A stretch of DNA of 64,000 nt, taken from the NCBI RefSeq assembly GCF_007860185.1, contig NZ_SJPY01000001.1, positions 829,132 to 893,131 of the forward strand. The letters are read 5' to 3'. Position numbers and translations under genes: made by a program. The stretch is from Novipirellula aureliae (GTDB lineage: Bacteria > Planctomycetota > Planctomycetia > Pirellulales > Pirellulaceae). Positions 45,202-56,300 of the stretch are shown in pieces; the stretch's first letter is position 1, and every line of letters starts with the position of its first letter. The notes beneath the pieces were generated by a model. That model ran no database searches and was not told the origin of the DNA. It worked only from the letters and a program-made list of their open reading frames with translations.

Positions 45202-48200
45202 ATGCTCCAATCCACCCCCACCGACATCCTTCTTCCCGAGTTGCTTCGTGAACGAATTTTAGTTCTAGATGGTGCGATGGGCACCATGATTCAGCGTTTG
45301 AAGTTGGACGAAGCGGCCGTTCGGGGCGAGCGGTTTGCAAACCATCACAAAGATCTAAAGAATTTTTCGGATCTGCTCTGCCTGACGCATCCCGACTCGA
45401 TCACCGATATTCACGACGCCTACTTGGCGGCTGGCTGCGACATTGTTGAGACCAATTCATTTGGGGCATCGCCTGTTGGGATGATTGAATTCGATCTGCC
45501 GTTGGCATTGGTGGATGAGATCAACCGCGCGGCCGTTGCCTGCGCTCGGCGTGCGACCGATCATTGGAACGCACGAACGCCAGACAAACCTCGTTTCGTC
45601 GCCGCATCGATTGGCCCGACGACGCGGCAAACCGCGATCAGTACGAACGTTTCCGATCCGGCACACCGTGATACGACGTTTGATGAAATGAAGGACAGCT
45701 ACCGAGCGCAAATCGAAGTGCTCGCCGATGCGGGCGTCGACATTTTAATGCCCGAGACAGCGATCGACACCTTAAACTTAAAGGCATGTCTGTTTGCAAT
45801 GGAGGATTTCTTTGCCGCGGGTGGTCGCCGGGTTCCGGTGATGGTCAGTGGTACGTTCGATAAGGGGGGACGGACGTTCGTCAGCGGCCAATCGGTCGAG
45901 GCGTTTGTCACTTCGCTTTCGCATTTCCCGCTGTTGTCGATCGGCATGAACTGTGCGCTTGGTCCGGACGTGATGCGCGGTCATATCGAAGAGATGACTA
46001 ACGCGACGAGCATTCCCATCAGTTGCCACCCCAATGCTGGTTTGCCCAACGATATGGGCAATTTTGATCTTGGTCCCAAACAGATGGCCGAGATCGTCGG
46101 TGAATATGCTGACAATGGATGGATCAATGTCCTAGGCGGTTGCTGTGGAACGACGCCCGATCACATCGCAGCCATAGCGGAACGAGTCAAAGGCAAAAAA
46201 CCAAAACAAGAATCGAGCGGTCCCGTCTACACTCGGCTATCAGGTCAATTGCCGATGGTCATGCGCCCGGAGATTCCGTTCACGATGATTGGTGAACGGA
46301 CCAACGTGACCGGCAGCCGAAAATTTGCACGCTTGGTTCGCAGCGACAACTATGACGAAGCGGTCGAAGTGGCTCGTGAACAAGTGCTTAACGGTGCGAC
46401 CATTATCGACATCAACTTCGATGACGCATTGCTTGACGGTGCTGAAGCGATGACACGTTTTTTGCGTTTGATTTCGGGCGATGATGTCGCGGCTTCGGTT
46501 CCCGTGATGATTGACAGTAGCCGTTGGGAGGTGATCGAAGCGGGACTAAAAAACGTCCAAGGAAAAGCGATCGTTAACTCCATCTCCCTCAAAGATGGGG
46601 AACAAGAGTTTATCCGCCGAGCCAAGTTGGTTCGGCAATACGGTGCGGCCGCCGTTGTGATGGCCTTCGATGAGGACGGCCAAGCTGCGGATGAAGAAAA
46701 CAAGGTGCGAATTTGTAAGCGGGCCTACGATCTACTCGTTCACAAAGTCGGCTTCCCCCCCGAGGATATCATCTTTGACCCCAACATTCTGACCGTTGCT
46801 ACCGGGATGGATGAGCACAATAACTATGCGGTCGATTTCATCAACGCCGTTCGCCGAATCAAAAAGGAATGCCCAGGTGCAAAGACAAGCGGCGGGGTCA
46901 GTAACATTAGCTTTAGTTTCCGAGGGAACGATCCGGTTCGCGAAGCGATGCATAGCGCGTTCTTGTACCATGCCGTCAAAGCGGGTCTCGACATGGGGAT
47001 CGTCAACGCGGGGCAATTGGAGGTTTACGAAGAGATCCCCAAGGATCTTCTCGAGCATGTCGAAGATGTCCTGCTTAACCGTCGCAGCGATGCCACCGAC
47101 CGAATGTTGGAATTTGCCGAAACGGTCAAGGGCAGCAGCAAAAAGAAATCAGGCGAGGATTTGACGTGGCGGGAATTGCCCGTTGTCGAACGAATGAGAC
47201 ACGCACTCATCAAAGGAATCGACAAGTACATTGTCGAAGATACCGAGGAAGCACGCGTGCACTACGACCGTTGTATCCAAGTGATCGAAGGACCGCTGAT
47301 GGATGGCATGGGCATTGTCGGCGACCTATTCGGTGCCGGTAAGATGTTCTTGCCTCAAGTGGTCAAGTCCGCTCGAGTGATGAAGAAGGCAGTCGCCTAT
47401 CTCGAACCGTTTATGGAAGAAGAGAAGAAAGCCGCTGGGATCGAAGAGCATGCCGCGCGCGGAAAGTTCTTGATCGCTACGGTGAAGGGGGATGTCCATG
47501 ATATTGGCAAGAACATCGTCGGTGTCGTTTTGCAGTGTAACAATTACGAAGTGATCGATTTGGGCGTGATGGTTTCCAGCGACACGATCCTGGAGGAAGC
47601 CGAAAAGCATCAAGTCGACATCGTTGGACTTAGCGGCTTGATCACGCCAAGCCTAGACGAAATGGTCCATGTCGCTCGAGAGATGAAACGAAAGAAGATG
47701 AACATACCGCTGTTAGTCGGCGGGGCGACCACCAGTGCGAAGCATACAGCGGTGCGAATTGCGCCCGCTTACGACGGAGCAACCGTGCATGTACTCGACG
47801 CCAGTCGCAGTGTGAATGTGGTTGAAAAGCTTATCAGCGAAGAGAACCGTGACGCTTACATCGCCGAAAATCGATTGTTGCAAGAACAGCTTGTCGCTAG
47901 TTTTAAAGATCGCCAACAAAAACTTGTTCCCTATGCAACCGCTCTCGAAAAACGATTTCAAACCGATTGGAAGACCGTTTCCGTCGACAAACCTTCGTTC
48001 ACGGGCGTCGAGGTTTTGAAGGATTTCCCACTCGAGCAAATTCGACCCTACATCGATTGGTCGCCGTTCTTTATGACTTGGGAATTGAAGGGAAAATTCC
48101 CGAAAATCTTTGAGGATAAAATTGTCGGCGAACAGGCGAGAGAACTTTACGATGACGCCAATTCGCTGCTCGATGAGATCATCGAAAATAAACTTCTCGT

Positions 48201-48903
48201 GGCCAATGCAGCCTACGGCTTTTGGCCCGCGAATTCCGAGGACGACGACATCGTACTCTACAGCGATGAATCGCGGAGCCAAGAATTGTCACGGCTTCAT
48301 TGCCTGCGCCAACAATGGGAACGGAAAGGGACGACCGATTACCGCTCGCTGGCCGACTACGTCGCTCCAGTCGATAGTGGACGAGAGGATTACGTTGGCG
48401 GTTTCGTTGTCACCACCGGTCACGGTGCCGAAGCATTGGCGAAGAAGTACAAAGCCGATCTCGATGATTATAAGGCAATCATGGTCCAGGCAGTCGCGGA
48501 TCGCTTGGCCGAGGCGTTTGCCGAACGGATGCACGAAAAAGCTCGCGCGGATTGGGGGTTCGGGCAATCCGAGGGATTAACCAAAGAGGAGATGATCGCC
48601 GAAAAGTATCGCGGCATTCGTCCCGCTGCGGGCTACCCCGCTTGCCCCGATCATACCGAAAAACGAACACTGTTCGAATTGCTGGATGCGGAGAAGAACA
48701 CGGGCGTCGAGCTAACGAGTAGCTATGCGATGTCACCAGGAGCCGCCGTCAGTGGTTTGTACTTCGGACATCCCCAATCGCGATACTTTTCAGTCGACCG
48801 GATCACTCGCGACCAAGTCGAATCCTATGCAAAGCGGAAAGGCAAGTCGATAAAAGAAATCGAGCGTTGGCTAAGTCCGAACTTGGCCTACGATCCGCAG
48901 TAA
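45202..48903 (+). CDS. metH: Cobalamin-dependent methionine synthase
   Basis: 1,233 residues with all four modules. The homocysteine domain has [19 protein letters not shown] and the zinc cysteines in GMNCALGP and [11 protein letters not shown]. The pterin-binding domain (about 345-630) has [14 protein letters not shown] and [14 protein letters not shown]. The B12 domain (about 650-900) has the histidine motif [18 protein letters not shown]. The activation domain runs to the end with [19 protein letters not shown], which binds S-adenosylmethionine for reactivation. It methylates homocysteine using methyl-tetrahydrofolate. No ribosome binding site is obvious ahead of the ATG. A hairpin at 48926-48948 follows the stop codon. 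Confidence 0.98.
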   Translation: MLQSTPTDILLPELLRERILVLDGAMGTMIQRLKLDEAAVRGERFANHHKDLKNFSDLLCLTHPDSITDIHDAYLAAGCDIVETNSFGASPVGMIEFDLPLALVDEINRAAVACARRATDHWNARTPDKPRFVAASIGPTTRQTAISTNVSDPAHRDTTFDEMKDSYRAQIEVLADAGVDILMPETAIDTLNLKACLFAMEDFFAAGGRRVPVMVSGTFDKGGRTFVSGQSVEAFVTSLSHFPLLSIGMNCALGPDVMRGHIEEMTNATSIPISCHPNAGLPNDMGNFDLGPKQMAEIVGEYADNGWINVLGGCCGTTPDHIAAIAERVKGKKPKQESSGPVYTRLSGQLPMVMRPEIPFTMIGERTNVTGSRKFARLVRSDNYDEAVEVAREQVLNGATIIDINFDDALLDGAEAMTRFLRLISGDDVAASVPVMIDSSRWEVIEAGLKNVQGKAIVNSISLKDGEQEFIRRAKLVRQYGAAAVVMAFDEDGQAADEENKVRICKRAYDLLVHKVGFPPEDIIFDPNILTVATGMDEHNNYAVDFINAVRRIKKECPGAKTSGGVSNISFSFRGNDPVREAMHSAFLYHAVKAGLDMGIVNAGQLEVYEEIPKDLLEHVEDVLLNRRSDATDRMLEFAETVKGSSKKKSGEDLTWRELPVVERMRHALIKGIDKYIVEDTEEARVHYDRCIQVIEGPLMDGMGIVGDLFGAGKMFLPQVVKSARVMKKAVAYLEPFMEEEKKAAGIEEHAARGKFLIATVKGDVHDIGKNIVGVVLQCNNYEVIDLGVMVSSDTILEEAEKHQVDIVGLSGLITPSLDEMVHVAREMKRKKMNIPLLVGGATTSAKHTAVRIAPAYDGATVHVLDASRSVNVVEKLISEENRDAYIAENRLLQEQLVASFKDRQQKLVPYATALEKRFQTDWKTVSVDKPSFTGVEVLKDFPLEQIRPYIDWSPFFMTWELKGKFPKIFEDKIVGEQARELYDDANSLLDEIIENKLLVANAAYGFWPANSEDDDIVLYSDESRSQELSRLHCLRQQWERKGTTDYRSLADYVAPVDSGREDYVGGFVVTTGHGAEALAKKYKADLDDYKAIMVQAVADRLAEAFAERMHEKARADWGFGQSEGLTKEEMIAEKYRGIRPAAGYPACPDHTEKRTLFELLDAEKNTGVELTSSYAMSPGAAVSGLYFGHPQSRYFSVDRITRDQVESYAKRKGKSIKEIERWLSPNLAYDPQ

Positions 48904-48925
48904 AGGACGCAGGCGGGCTTTGGGG

Positions 48926-48948
48926 GCTCAAAAGTTTCGCTTTTGAGC
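48926..48948. terminator. Hairpin behind metH
   Basis: GCTCAAAAG, loop TTTCG, CTTTTGAGC: a perfect 9-bp stem 22 bp behind the metH stop codon. No T-tract follows, so it may be a processing or stability hairpin instead. Confidence 0.5.
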
Positions 48949-49012
48949 AGCTTTGAGGTTATCTCCTTTTCGTTGCTGCATTCGTCAAATACGCCAACGG
49001 CGTTAAACAACA

Positions 49013-49068
49013 TAGCCCGGGGTTAAGGCATTGCGTGCGAAGCGTAGCAAACCGCAACCCTGGGTTTG
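49013..49068. repeat. Dispersed intergenic hairpin repeat
   Basis: CCCGGGGTT and AACCCTGGG flank GCGTGCGAAGCGTAGCAAAC-like sequence, forming an imperfect hairpin in the leader of the aldo/keto reductase. The pattern is that of short palindromes repeated between genes in Rhodopirellula-type genomes (from memory, not checked). Confidence 0.5.
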
Positions 49069-49105
49069 GGATACTTTCAAGCACCCGATCACAGGAAGCA
49101 AAACG

Positions 49106-50002
49106 ATGGCTTTACCAACCTGCCCGCTCACCGAAAACGGAATCGAAGTGACCCAGCTTGGTTACGGAAGCATGGGACTGCGTGGACCGAACACCTGGGG
49201 CATCAGGACGGTTGACGATCCGACCGCAGAGCGGATTTTGAATCAAGTTCTCGATCTGGGAATCAACTTTATCGACACCGCTCCTGATTATGGAATCGCC
49301 GAAGAACGAATTGGTCGCTTTATCGGATCACGCCGGAATGAGTTCTTTTTGGCGACGAAATGTGGATGCACTCCAGTTCAACATGACGATCATTTAGAGA
49401 TCAATCACGTCTGGAAAAAAGAGGTTGTCGAAAAAAATCTTCAAACCTCACTGAAAAGAATGCGAACCGATCGTATCGACCTGTTGCAATTTCACGGTGG
49501 TGATGCGGACACGTTGGTCCGCGAAGGATTGGTCGACCAATTGAAGGGATTCCGCGACCAAGGATTGATTCGGTACATCGGTGTGTCGAGCAAGTCACCG
49601 CTCTTGGACGAACTGATCGATCTTGATGTCTTTGACACCATTCAAGTCCCCTATTCCTGCTTGGCACCCGAACATGACGAGGTGATCACGCGAGCGAGCG
49701 AAAAAGGCATCGGAGTCATCGTACGTGGAGGCGTTGCCCATGGTGGACCAGATGCCGCGATCCAACGGGATGAAGTCAACCGTGTTTGGGAAGAAGCCAA
49801 CCTCGAAGAATTCGTGTCCGCCAACGTTTCACGCGCTGAATTGATTTTGCGATTTACGCTGTCGCACCCAGGATGCAGTACGACCATTGTTGGAACAGCG
49901 AACGAAAAGCACTTAAAAGAAAACGTTGCCTCCGCAGCAAAAGGGCCGCTTGAGGATGACTTGGTCGCAGAGATCAAAAACCGAGTATCCAAGCTCGGTT
50001 AG
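49106..50002 (+). CDS. Aldo/keto reductase
   Basis: A TTG at 49031 opens the frame, but the ATG at 49106 has AGGA ahead at good distance (ACAGGAAGCAAAACG) and precedes the fold start, giving 298 residues. Family features: LGYGSMGLRGP, INFIDTAPDYGIAEERIG (catalytic Asp and Tyr), FFLATKCG (Lys), LLQFHGGD (His) and LRFTLSHPGCSTTIVGT near the end. It likely reduces a carbonyl with NADPH in the cytosol. Substrate unknown. Confidence 0.93.
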   Translation: MALPTCPLTENGIEVTQLGYGSMGLRGPNTWGIRTVDDPTAERILNQVLDLGINFIDTAPDYGIAEERIGRFIGSRRNEFFLATKCGCTPVQHDDHLEINHVWKKEVVEKNLQTSLKRMRTDRIDLLQFHGGDADTLVREGLVDQLKGFRDQGLIRYIGVSSKSPLLDELIDLDVFDTIQVPYSCLAPEHDEVITRASEKGIGVIVRGGVAHGGPDAAIQRDEVNRVWEEANLEEFVSANVSRAELILRFTLSHPGCSTTIVGTANEKHLKENVASAAKGPLEDDLVAEIKNRVSKLG

Positions 50003-50186
50003 CCTCGATTCGTTTCTTCTTGATGGATTGGTTCAGCGTGACTTGGAGTGACGGCTGATCTTTGTTATTCCAAAAGTGAAAACAATGCCAACTCAACTGA
50101 CCGATGAGGTGGCGGTAACAAACGTGCCTCTTTGCGACAGTGCCAATCAATGATCGGTCCAGCGCGGTCGGTTTTTCGCGTTGCGG

Positions 50187-50297
50187 AAACATCGAAGGGA
50201 AGACTTCAAGTTCTCCTCCGGCTAATTTCGTGTGGCGTGTCACGTACCCGATGGCACGCTGAAGTCGAACTTTGTTGTAGTGCTTCACGTAATCCGC
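50187..50297 (-). pseudogene. IS3-type transposase OrfB C-terminal fragment
   Basis: The minus strand encodes VADYVKHYNKVRLQRAIGYV followed by TRHTKLAGGELEVF, the typical end of the integrase core of IS3-family OrfB (HYN-x-x-R-x-x-x-AIGY pattern). Only this piece remains. Upstream it is cut off by the 24-bp repeat array at 50301; downstream the similarity fades. Confidence 0.7.
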
Positions 50298-50300
50298 CAC

Positions 50301-50540
50301 CCACAGGCCGGAGGCCGAAACATCCCACAGGCCGGAAGCCGTAACGACCCACAAGCCGGAAGCCGAAACATCCCACAGGCCGGAAGCCGTAACGACCCAC
50401 AAGCCGGAAGCCGTAACGACCCACAGGCCGGAAGCCGTAACGACCCACAAGCCGGAAGCCGTAACGACCCACAGGCCGGAGGCCGAAACATCCCACAGGC
50501 CGGAAGCCGAAACGACCCACAGGCCGGAGGCCGAAACATC
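50301..50540. repeat. Ten-copy 24-bp tandem repeat
   Basis: Ten contiguous units of the form CCACAGGCCGGAAGCCGTAA plus CGAC or CATC, with variants AAGCC/GGGCC-type and GAAAC/GTAAC. There is no spacer, so not a CRISPR. Each unit has a small palindrome GGCCGGAGGCC. It directly follows the transposase fragment. Confidence 0.93.
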
Positions 50541-50543
50541 CGC

Positions 50544-50678
50544 TGCCGGTGGCGTGAGCCACCGGAATGGATGGAAACGGAATCACTAGCCCGGAGGGCG
50601 ACACATTACGATGGTGTGTCGGCCTCCGGCCTTGCGGCGACCCAAACGCCTTTGATTCGGTGGCTCACGCCACCGGCA
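50544..50678. repeat. Inverted-repeat palindrome cluster
   Basis: The 25-bp arm at 50544-50568 (TGCCGGTGGCGTGAGCCACC...) and the 24-bp arm at 50655-50678 are reverse complements with one base missing. Each arm is itself a hairpin (CCGGTGGC-GTGA-GCCACCGG). Between them 50589-50605 pairs with 50615-50631 at 15 of 17 positions. GTCGGCCTCCGGCCT recurs at 50618 and 50686. Confidence 0.85.
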
Positions 50679-50860
50679 AGGACATGTCGGCCTCCGGCCT
50701 AAAAACAATGCGACGCCGGTCGTCATCAAGGTGATGTTCGATCTGCGTCGCTTCTTGCTCCGTAGCATCGAGGGAGTCGAGCAAGAGTGGCAATGGGTAT
50801 CGCGACTGCCATGCCCCCAAAATAACTTCCGCAACTTCCTTTTAACCCACAAATTCTTCT

Positions 50861-51078
50861 GAAGAGCCCTTTTATTAGCTGAACGTGCTCCTGTAGAAGA
50901 TCAGCGACGACTTCGTTTTTGAGCTGGATTTAGCTTCGAGGGCCTCGATCTTTTTGTCATTCGCGTTGTCGGGCTTGGGCTTTCGGCCCGGCCGGGCAAA
51001 CGCGGCGTCTGCGTTGTCAAAGAGCTGCTTCTGCCATTGGTCGATTTGCATGGGCGGTAAACGTTCGTCGAGATCGTG
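50861..51078 (-). pseudogene. Frameshifted IS3-type transposase OrfA fragment
   Basis: The minus strand reads PPMQIDQWQKQLFDNADAAF, then a Pro/Lys-rich hinge and NDKKIEALEAK. It then loses one base near 50929 and continues in the next frame as IQLKNEVVADLLQEHVQLIK. This is the helix-turn-helix end and leucine zipper of an IS3-family OrfA. The order OrfA then OrfB fragment (50187-50297) on the same strand fits one decayed element whose middle was replaced by repeats. Confidence 0.6.
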
Positions 51079-51235
51079 TCATCGTAAAGTCCTTCTTCGG
51101 ACAATCGAAAAATTCGATCAACGGCAAACTCCAGATTCAGCTGAAGCAATACAGGGTTGATCAACCAAGAGAAAAACCGCCCGTCGATTGTATTTCGACA
51201 AACGCTGAGGAAGAACTCGGTTGTACGCACTTCGC

Positions 51236-53005
51236 CTACCGATTATCGCGGTGGATGACCGACATTTGTTGGAGTTGGCGTGTTCCGGGATTCTCTTGCC
51301 TGACCGTAATGCGGATCGCTTCAGGGCGTGCAGTGAAGGGAGCCGAGGTATCTCGTTCCAAGAAGTCATCGACTCCGCTGACGCCGTTGTTGTCGATGCC
51401 GTCGGCCCCTTCGTCGGCGTCAACGACTGTATTCACATTCCAAAGCACGCCGCCGTGATAGGAAGCCGGAACTCGCTGCAAGAAACCGTCTCTCTCGTAG
51501 GCCGACGTGTACGTATCAAACGCAGGTTGAAAAAAGACGATCTGGTCATTGTTATCGACGATAACGCGTCCCGATTTGAAAAGGGACGACGGATAAGCGT
51601 GAATCGCTAGCGTCGGATAGGTGGTAGCCGTCGGATCCAACCCTGAAAACTCGGATTGAAGTCGGCTGATCGGAACCGAGGGACTAGCGGTGAACGCCGT
51701 ATTACCCGCATTCCCCGCCTCATTGAGTGCCAGCAATCGGGCTTGCCATCCTCTGGCCGGTCCGCCTGCCTGCATCAAGTATGCCAGATCAACAAAGCCA
51801 CCTCCGTCGATCCAGCCAGTCGTCGATTCTTTCAATGCTTCACGAAATCCGACATCCGAAGGTCCAACCACAAGATTGTTCGTTGTCAGCTTGAAAGGAG
51901 CGGATTTGTCAAAGATCTGAAGGTCAAAAGCGCGACAATTGCTGGCGACGAGATCTTCTCCAAGTCGATCTCCTGAGAGCACGAAATCGGCTTGAAGAAA
52001 CCCACCATGCTCATTCTCTAAAACGATGGGATCCTTGTTCGTTGAGGTATCAACCGGACGTAGTAGTGGCGGTGTTCCGTCCACCGGCGTGTTGATTAAG
52101 AGGCTTAGTGGAGGTTCGAGGGCCAGAACCGGCATCGAAGTATAATTCGCTCCGAAGGGTTTTCGCACATGTGCAAACCGATTGTGCGGCTTTGACAAAT
52201 CGGCCAACGAGTTGGCGAATACTTCACCCGTTGCGTTTCCGTTCGAGTCAATCCCGCGTCGCAACGACAGATCACACATCTGATGAACGTCAGCCATTGC
52301 CGTTAGCCAATTTGGAACCGCGGGCATAAGTGGTGTATAGGGAATTCCTGTTATTGTCGCTAATGAATTCAAGTCAGGACGAATGAGCAGGACTCGTCGA
52401 TAGAGCGACACACGATCCGGCAATCCATCGTCGTCCAAATCAATGATCGTCCCCGTTGCGTCTCGATCAGCATTGGCAAAGTAAATAATCTCTGCGTACT
52501 TGGATTGGATGGAGACCATAGGAGCATTCGGTACTGCGGCGGCTCCCGTTAAAACATAAGCTGGCACTTTTCCGGTGAACCAGGATCCTGGTTCTGCTAC
52601 CGCCGTAAACGCCAAATAGTCATCCAAGTCGCCATAACGGGAGGAAACGGGTTGCCCTTTCTCAGCGACATCCTCTTTAACGGTATCACCAAAGATCGAT
52701 GAAGTCGCATTACTCATCGGCCCTTCGTAGTACAAAAAGTAGCCAGCCTGATCGAGGCCTCCCGTATTGGGTTCGAGTGTGACGGTGCATCGGCTCAATT
52801 CATCTCGAAGCCGCGTGGTGACATCGCGAAGTTCGTTCGTCAGTCCCACATTGCCACGACTATCACGCACACGTTCGCCAACAAACGCAAACGCGCGAGC
52901 GAGTGCCGCCATCATCAATAGCGTCACCGCCATCGCGACGAGCATCTCGACAAGCGTAAAGCCGGATCGTTTTGTCATCGTCGTTCGTCGGGTTGGTTGA
53001 TTCAT
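51236..53005 (-). CDS. Pseudopilin, GspJ/PilW-like, last gene of pseudopilin operon
   Basis: 589 residues from 53005, or 580 from the second Met (MTKRSGFTLVEMLVAMAVTL), which gives the usual short prepilin leader: cleavage after Gly in SG/FTLVE with Glu at +5. The hydrophobic helix is followed by a long C-terminal domain (VGERVRDSRGNVGLTNELRD...). GspJ proteins are about 200 residues, so this one is nearly three times longer. Minor pseudopilins sit at the tip of a secretion pseudopilus or type IV pilus. It is separated from the GspK-like gene upstream by 347 bp that hold a miniature inverted-repeat element. Confidence 0.82.
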   Translation of the reverse strand: MNQPTRRTTMTKRSGFTLVEMLVAMAVTLLMMAALARAFAFVGERVRDSRGNVGLTNELRDVTTRLRDELSRCTVTLEPNTGGLDQAGYFLYYEGPMSNATSSIFGDTVKEDVAEKGQPVSSRYGDLDDYLAFTAVAEPGSWFTGKVPAYVLTGAAAVPNAPMVSIQSKYAEIIYFANADRDATGTIIDLDDDGLPDRVSLYRRVLLIRPDLNSLATITGIPYTPLMPAVPNWLTAMADVHQMCDLSLRRGIDSNGNATGEVFANSLADLSKPHNRFAHVRKPFGANYTSMPVLALEPPLSLLINTPVDGTPPLLRPVDTSTNKDPIVLENEHGGFLQADFVLSGDRLGEDLVASNCRAFDLQIFDKSAPFKLTTNNLVVGPSDVGFREALKESTTGWIDGGGFVDLAYLMQAGGPARGWQARLLALNEAGNAGNTAFTASPSVPISRLQSEFSGLDPTATTYPTLAIHAYPSSLFKSGRVIVDNNDQIVFFQPAFDTYTSAYERDGFLQRVPASYHGGVLWNVNTVVDADEGADGIDNNGVSGVDDFLERDTSAPFTARPEAIRITVRQENPGTRQLQQMSVIHRDNR

Positions 53006-53054
53006 CGTTTCGTGTTTCTATGAAATAGTGTTCAAGTTTATTACGTCCCTTACG

Positions 53055-53330
53055 TCCCCCGGCGGAGAGGTCGTGCCGCTTTTAAGTGCTTGTTTTACAA
53101 GCGTTTACGCTAGGTGCACCTCCCCCGGCGCAGCCGGGGGAGGTCGGTGACGCTCTTAAGGCGTTCGCGAGGGAGGGGGCCGGTGCGGCACTCGCACGAA
53201 GCAGATCGCGTAGGCCCCCTCCCGAACGAGGCTTACGCCCGTTCGACCTCCCCCAAGCTTCGCTTGAGAGAGGTTGTATGTTGTTTGCCATGTTGCACTT
53301 GAAAGCGGCACGACCTCCAGAGCCGGGGGA
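53055..53330. mobile_element. Miniature inverted-repeat element in the pseudopilin operon
   Basis: The ends 53067-53089 (GAGGTCGTGCCGCTTTTAAG...) and 53295-53317 are reverse complements at 22 of 23 positions. Weaker pairing reaches out to 53055 and 53330 (CCCCCGGC arms). Inside lies a perfect hairpin at 53118-53144 (ACCTCCCCCGGC-GCA-GCCGGGGGAGGT) and blocks like those at 21159-21330. It encodes nothing convincing. It occupies almost the whole gap between two operon genes. Confidence 0.7.
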
Positions 53331-53352
53331 GGATCTAAGTCGCGTTCCCACA

Positions 53353-56300
53353 TCATTGGTAAAACCGTTCAAAAATAACTGTATCACGAGCATTCAGGTC
53401 TTCACCTGGTTTGAAGCCGACCGGAATCGAGCGATCGACAATGAACATCGCCTGGTAACGTTCGTTCTCACCCGTCGACTCCTTGTATTCTGCACCCAAA
53501 CGATTGACGTCATTCTTGTCGACTTCAAAGAAGCCGAGCGTCAAACGCACCAAGAAGATTTGCGAGTTATCCGAAACCAGGTTCGGCATCCGCATTAAGG
53601 TTTGGTATCGCATGAAGGGATTACGAGCCCGATCACGGTGGAGCGAACCCGTCGGAAGTTGACCTTGGTCTCTGACAAACATCGGCGGCAAGGTTAGCAC
53701 ACCGCCGTTATTAGGATCGTTTGACTCGAGAATGCCAGAGCCACGCATCAACGTCCCGTTTACTCCTCGTCGACGTAGCAGATCGGTTGCCGTCGCATCA
53801 CGCAGTGCGGGTGCATCCTTTGCATCGAGCGTGTTTTTGAAGACGCCCGCAAATTGGGTCGGGAACCGGTGGTCAAGTTGGTCTGGCATGTAATTGAAAG
53901 GGCCGGATGCTGCCGTCACTTGCGTCATCGCGCCACCAGGAACGGCATACCCGCGCCGACTGTTCAAGAACGACTCAAACGACAATTGAGTCGCTGTTCC
54001 CGAACCTGTTAACGATGAGAACTCAGCAGGATTCAGGTGGCCCTGCATCAATCCGGCCCAGACTGGAAACTCGGCCAAGGTGTTGAGATTCACCGTGCCT
54101 TCACGGAGGTTGTCGAAGGTCAAGTTAAATGGTGGCAGTAGCAGGGACCGCATCTCGGCGAGGTCTGTATGTGCCTCAAGGCGGCTACGGTTTAGATACT
54201 CCACTTCGCCACGATAGCGAGGCAATGTATGAACGAAATCGAAAATTCTTGCAAAGTGGGCCGAATCGGCACTGTCTTCACTATCGTGGAAGAAGTTCAA
54301 CAGATGTCGAAACGTTGCATTGAAAACGGCCGGATCTTCACCGTTTCCGGTGGTCGGGTAAACCGCAGGGTTTGCTCCACCGGGATCAAAGCTAAACTCT
54401 TCAAACAGCCGTCCTTGTGAACATGCCGGGACCATCATCAATTCCAAATGCGTTGCGTAAGGACGGTTCAGCCAAGGGTGAATGGCGAACGGAATGATCG
54501 GTAAGCCGCGGTCTTGGCCGATTACGTTATTAGCGGTCATGCCCTCACTGCCGATGGTCGTTGCAAAACCGACAAACCCAGGGTTCATCGTTGCGGCAAG
54601 CGTTGGTGTCACCGTCGCAGCCCAAGGCAACGTGTCCGTATTTAGAAAACCAAAGGAACTCCAAATGTGAGCACTCGCAGGCGTTGTAGAAAACGAAAAG
54701 TAGTCGAGTGCCGCGTTATCAAGCGGCAACTGCGGTCCCGAGAAATCGGTCTCGTACGAGTACAACGAATTTCCCTGTATCGGTGCGCCCGTTACCCGTT
54801 TGACAAACCCGTTCTTTTGACGACTTCGTCGGGCGTAGGTTTTTGGACCACTGTAATCGGTATCGCGGTCTTCTCCATTAAAGATGGTCAGATCGACGTT
54901 CATCCAATCGACGGTGCGGTAAGGATTTGTAACCGCATTGTAGGGTTGCAATGGATCGGCCAATCGCTGCAGAAACACGGAACAGTATTCTTCAATGGTA
55001 CCTAGTTCTAACTCCTTACCATCATCGGGCAGCCGATCAATGTCGATGTCTAAGGGTTCATCGAGAGCGGTGTTGCCACTCGTCGAAAAATCGACATACG
55101 CATCCGTTAGCGCATAATCAATTCCACCTGCACCATCCAAATCAACGGTGCCGTTGAGGGTCAACATTGGTTCCGGATAGTAGTTCGTACCATTGGGAAG
55201 CGGTTCGGAAACATTCAACCCAACCACATCATCGGCGAACACGTCGTCCGCTGATCCCCAGAGCGTCGCTGGCCTCGGTGCCCCAATCACCAACGAGGAA
55301 GCCAGGCCAACGAAACTATTTGCCGCCATCATGTCGGGCGTCAAACGGCCTCCATCGTGTCGATATTGGAGCAGTCCGCCGCTGGTTGCCTCGAAGCCTT
55401 GCTCGCTTGGTACTCCGGGATAAGCCCCCACATTGAACTCTTTTGAACCGAGAACCGTCGTGCTCCTTGGAGCTAAACACAAATATTGGCCAGGCTCTAT
55501 CGTTCGGTTGCTATTGAACGCAACCGAAGGAGGTGGAAAAAACACCTGGTTTGCGTTCATTCCCGTGATGACATTTTCAGCAATCACTTCGTCGATCAAC
55601 GTTAAAGAAGCTGCTGGGTCGACGGCTGCATTTCCAAAATTGTTAAACCAAATGAATCGGTCGTAATTGAGTGTCTCTGTTGAAGTGGGATCGAGTTCAT
55701 CGGGGTCTCGCGGTTCGAACGAGGCGCTATCAGGCAGATTGGCTCGAAGCCTCTCTGGGTTCGCGTTCTGTTTTCCCGATCCTGCAACATGCGGTTCACT
55801 AATGGCAATTCGCCACACCGGAGCACCGACCGTCCCACCAGTTTGCGGAGGAGCCAGTCGATCGAGGTCGAGAAAATGCTCGCCAGTCCCCGTGGGAAGT
55901 AGTTCGTATAGCTCTAGCGGAATTCCCGATTTGCTGGTCTCGTCACCCAGTGTGCTGGTCGTCGTCAAGACGTTCGTTGCAGGCCGTGGACAATACAATT
56001 CCAAAAACAGTGAACCTTCAGGGATTCGGATTTGATCCGTGTCGTTGTCGGCCGGTGTATCTCCCAGGTCATTGCCAGTTGTGTCGCGATCGGTGTCGCG
56101 ACAACGAATGTCGTGAAAGGCCATTGACTCGGTCAATACTAACTCAGGTGCTTCGACGCCCCAAACCACGGACGTCGTCGGGGGACTCCAGCCAGTCGCG
56201 TCAAACGGATTGGGATCGTAGGGGAACCGAGTCATGATCGAATCGGGATCGCGATAGTCAACCACGTTCACCGCCCACTGGGCAATGCGTCGAGCCTTGT

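Larger units (their letters stand above)
50003..51235. other. 1.2-kb repeat-filled region with decayed insertion sequence
   Basis: No intact gene. It holds two IS3-type transposase fragments (50187-50297, 50861-51078), a 24-bp tandem array (50301-50540) and palindromes (50544-50678). All frames of 70-160 codons across the array come from the repeat itself. Confidence 0.6.

Noticed and set aside
50232-50702. 156-codon plus-strand frame and the matching minus-strand frames across the 24-bp repeat
   Set aside because: The unit length is a multiple of three, so all frames stay open and produce repeated peptides (PQAGSRND, GLWVVTAS); this is an artefact of the repeat.
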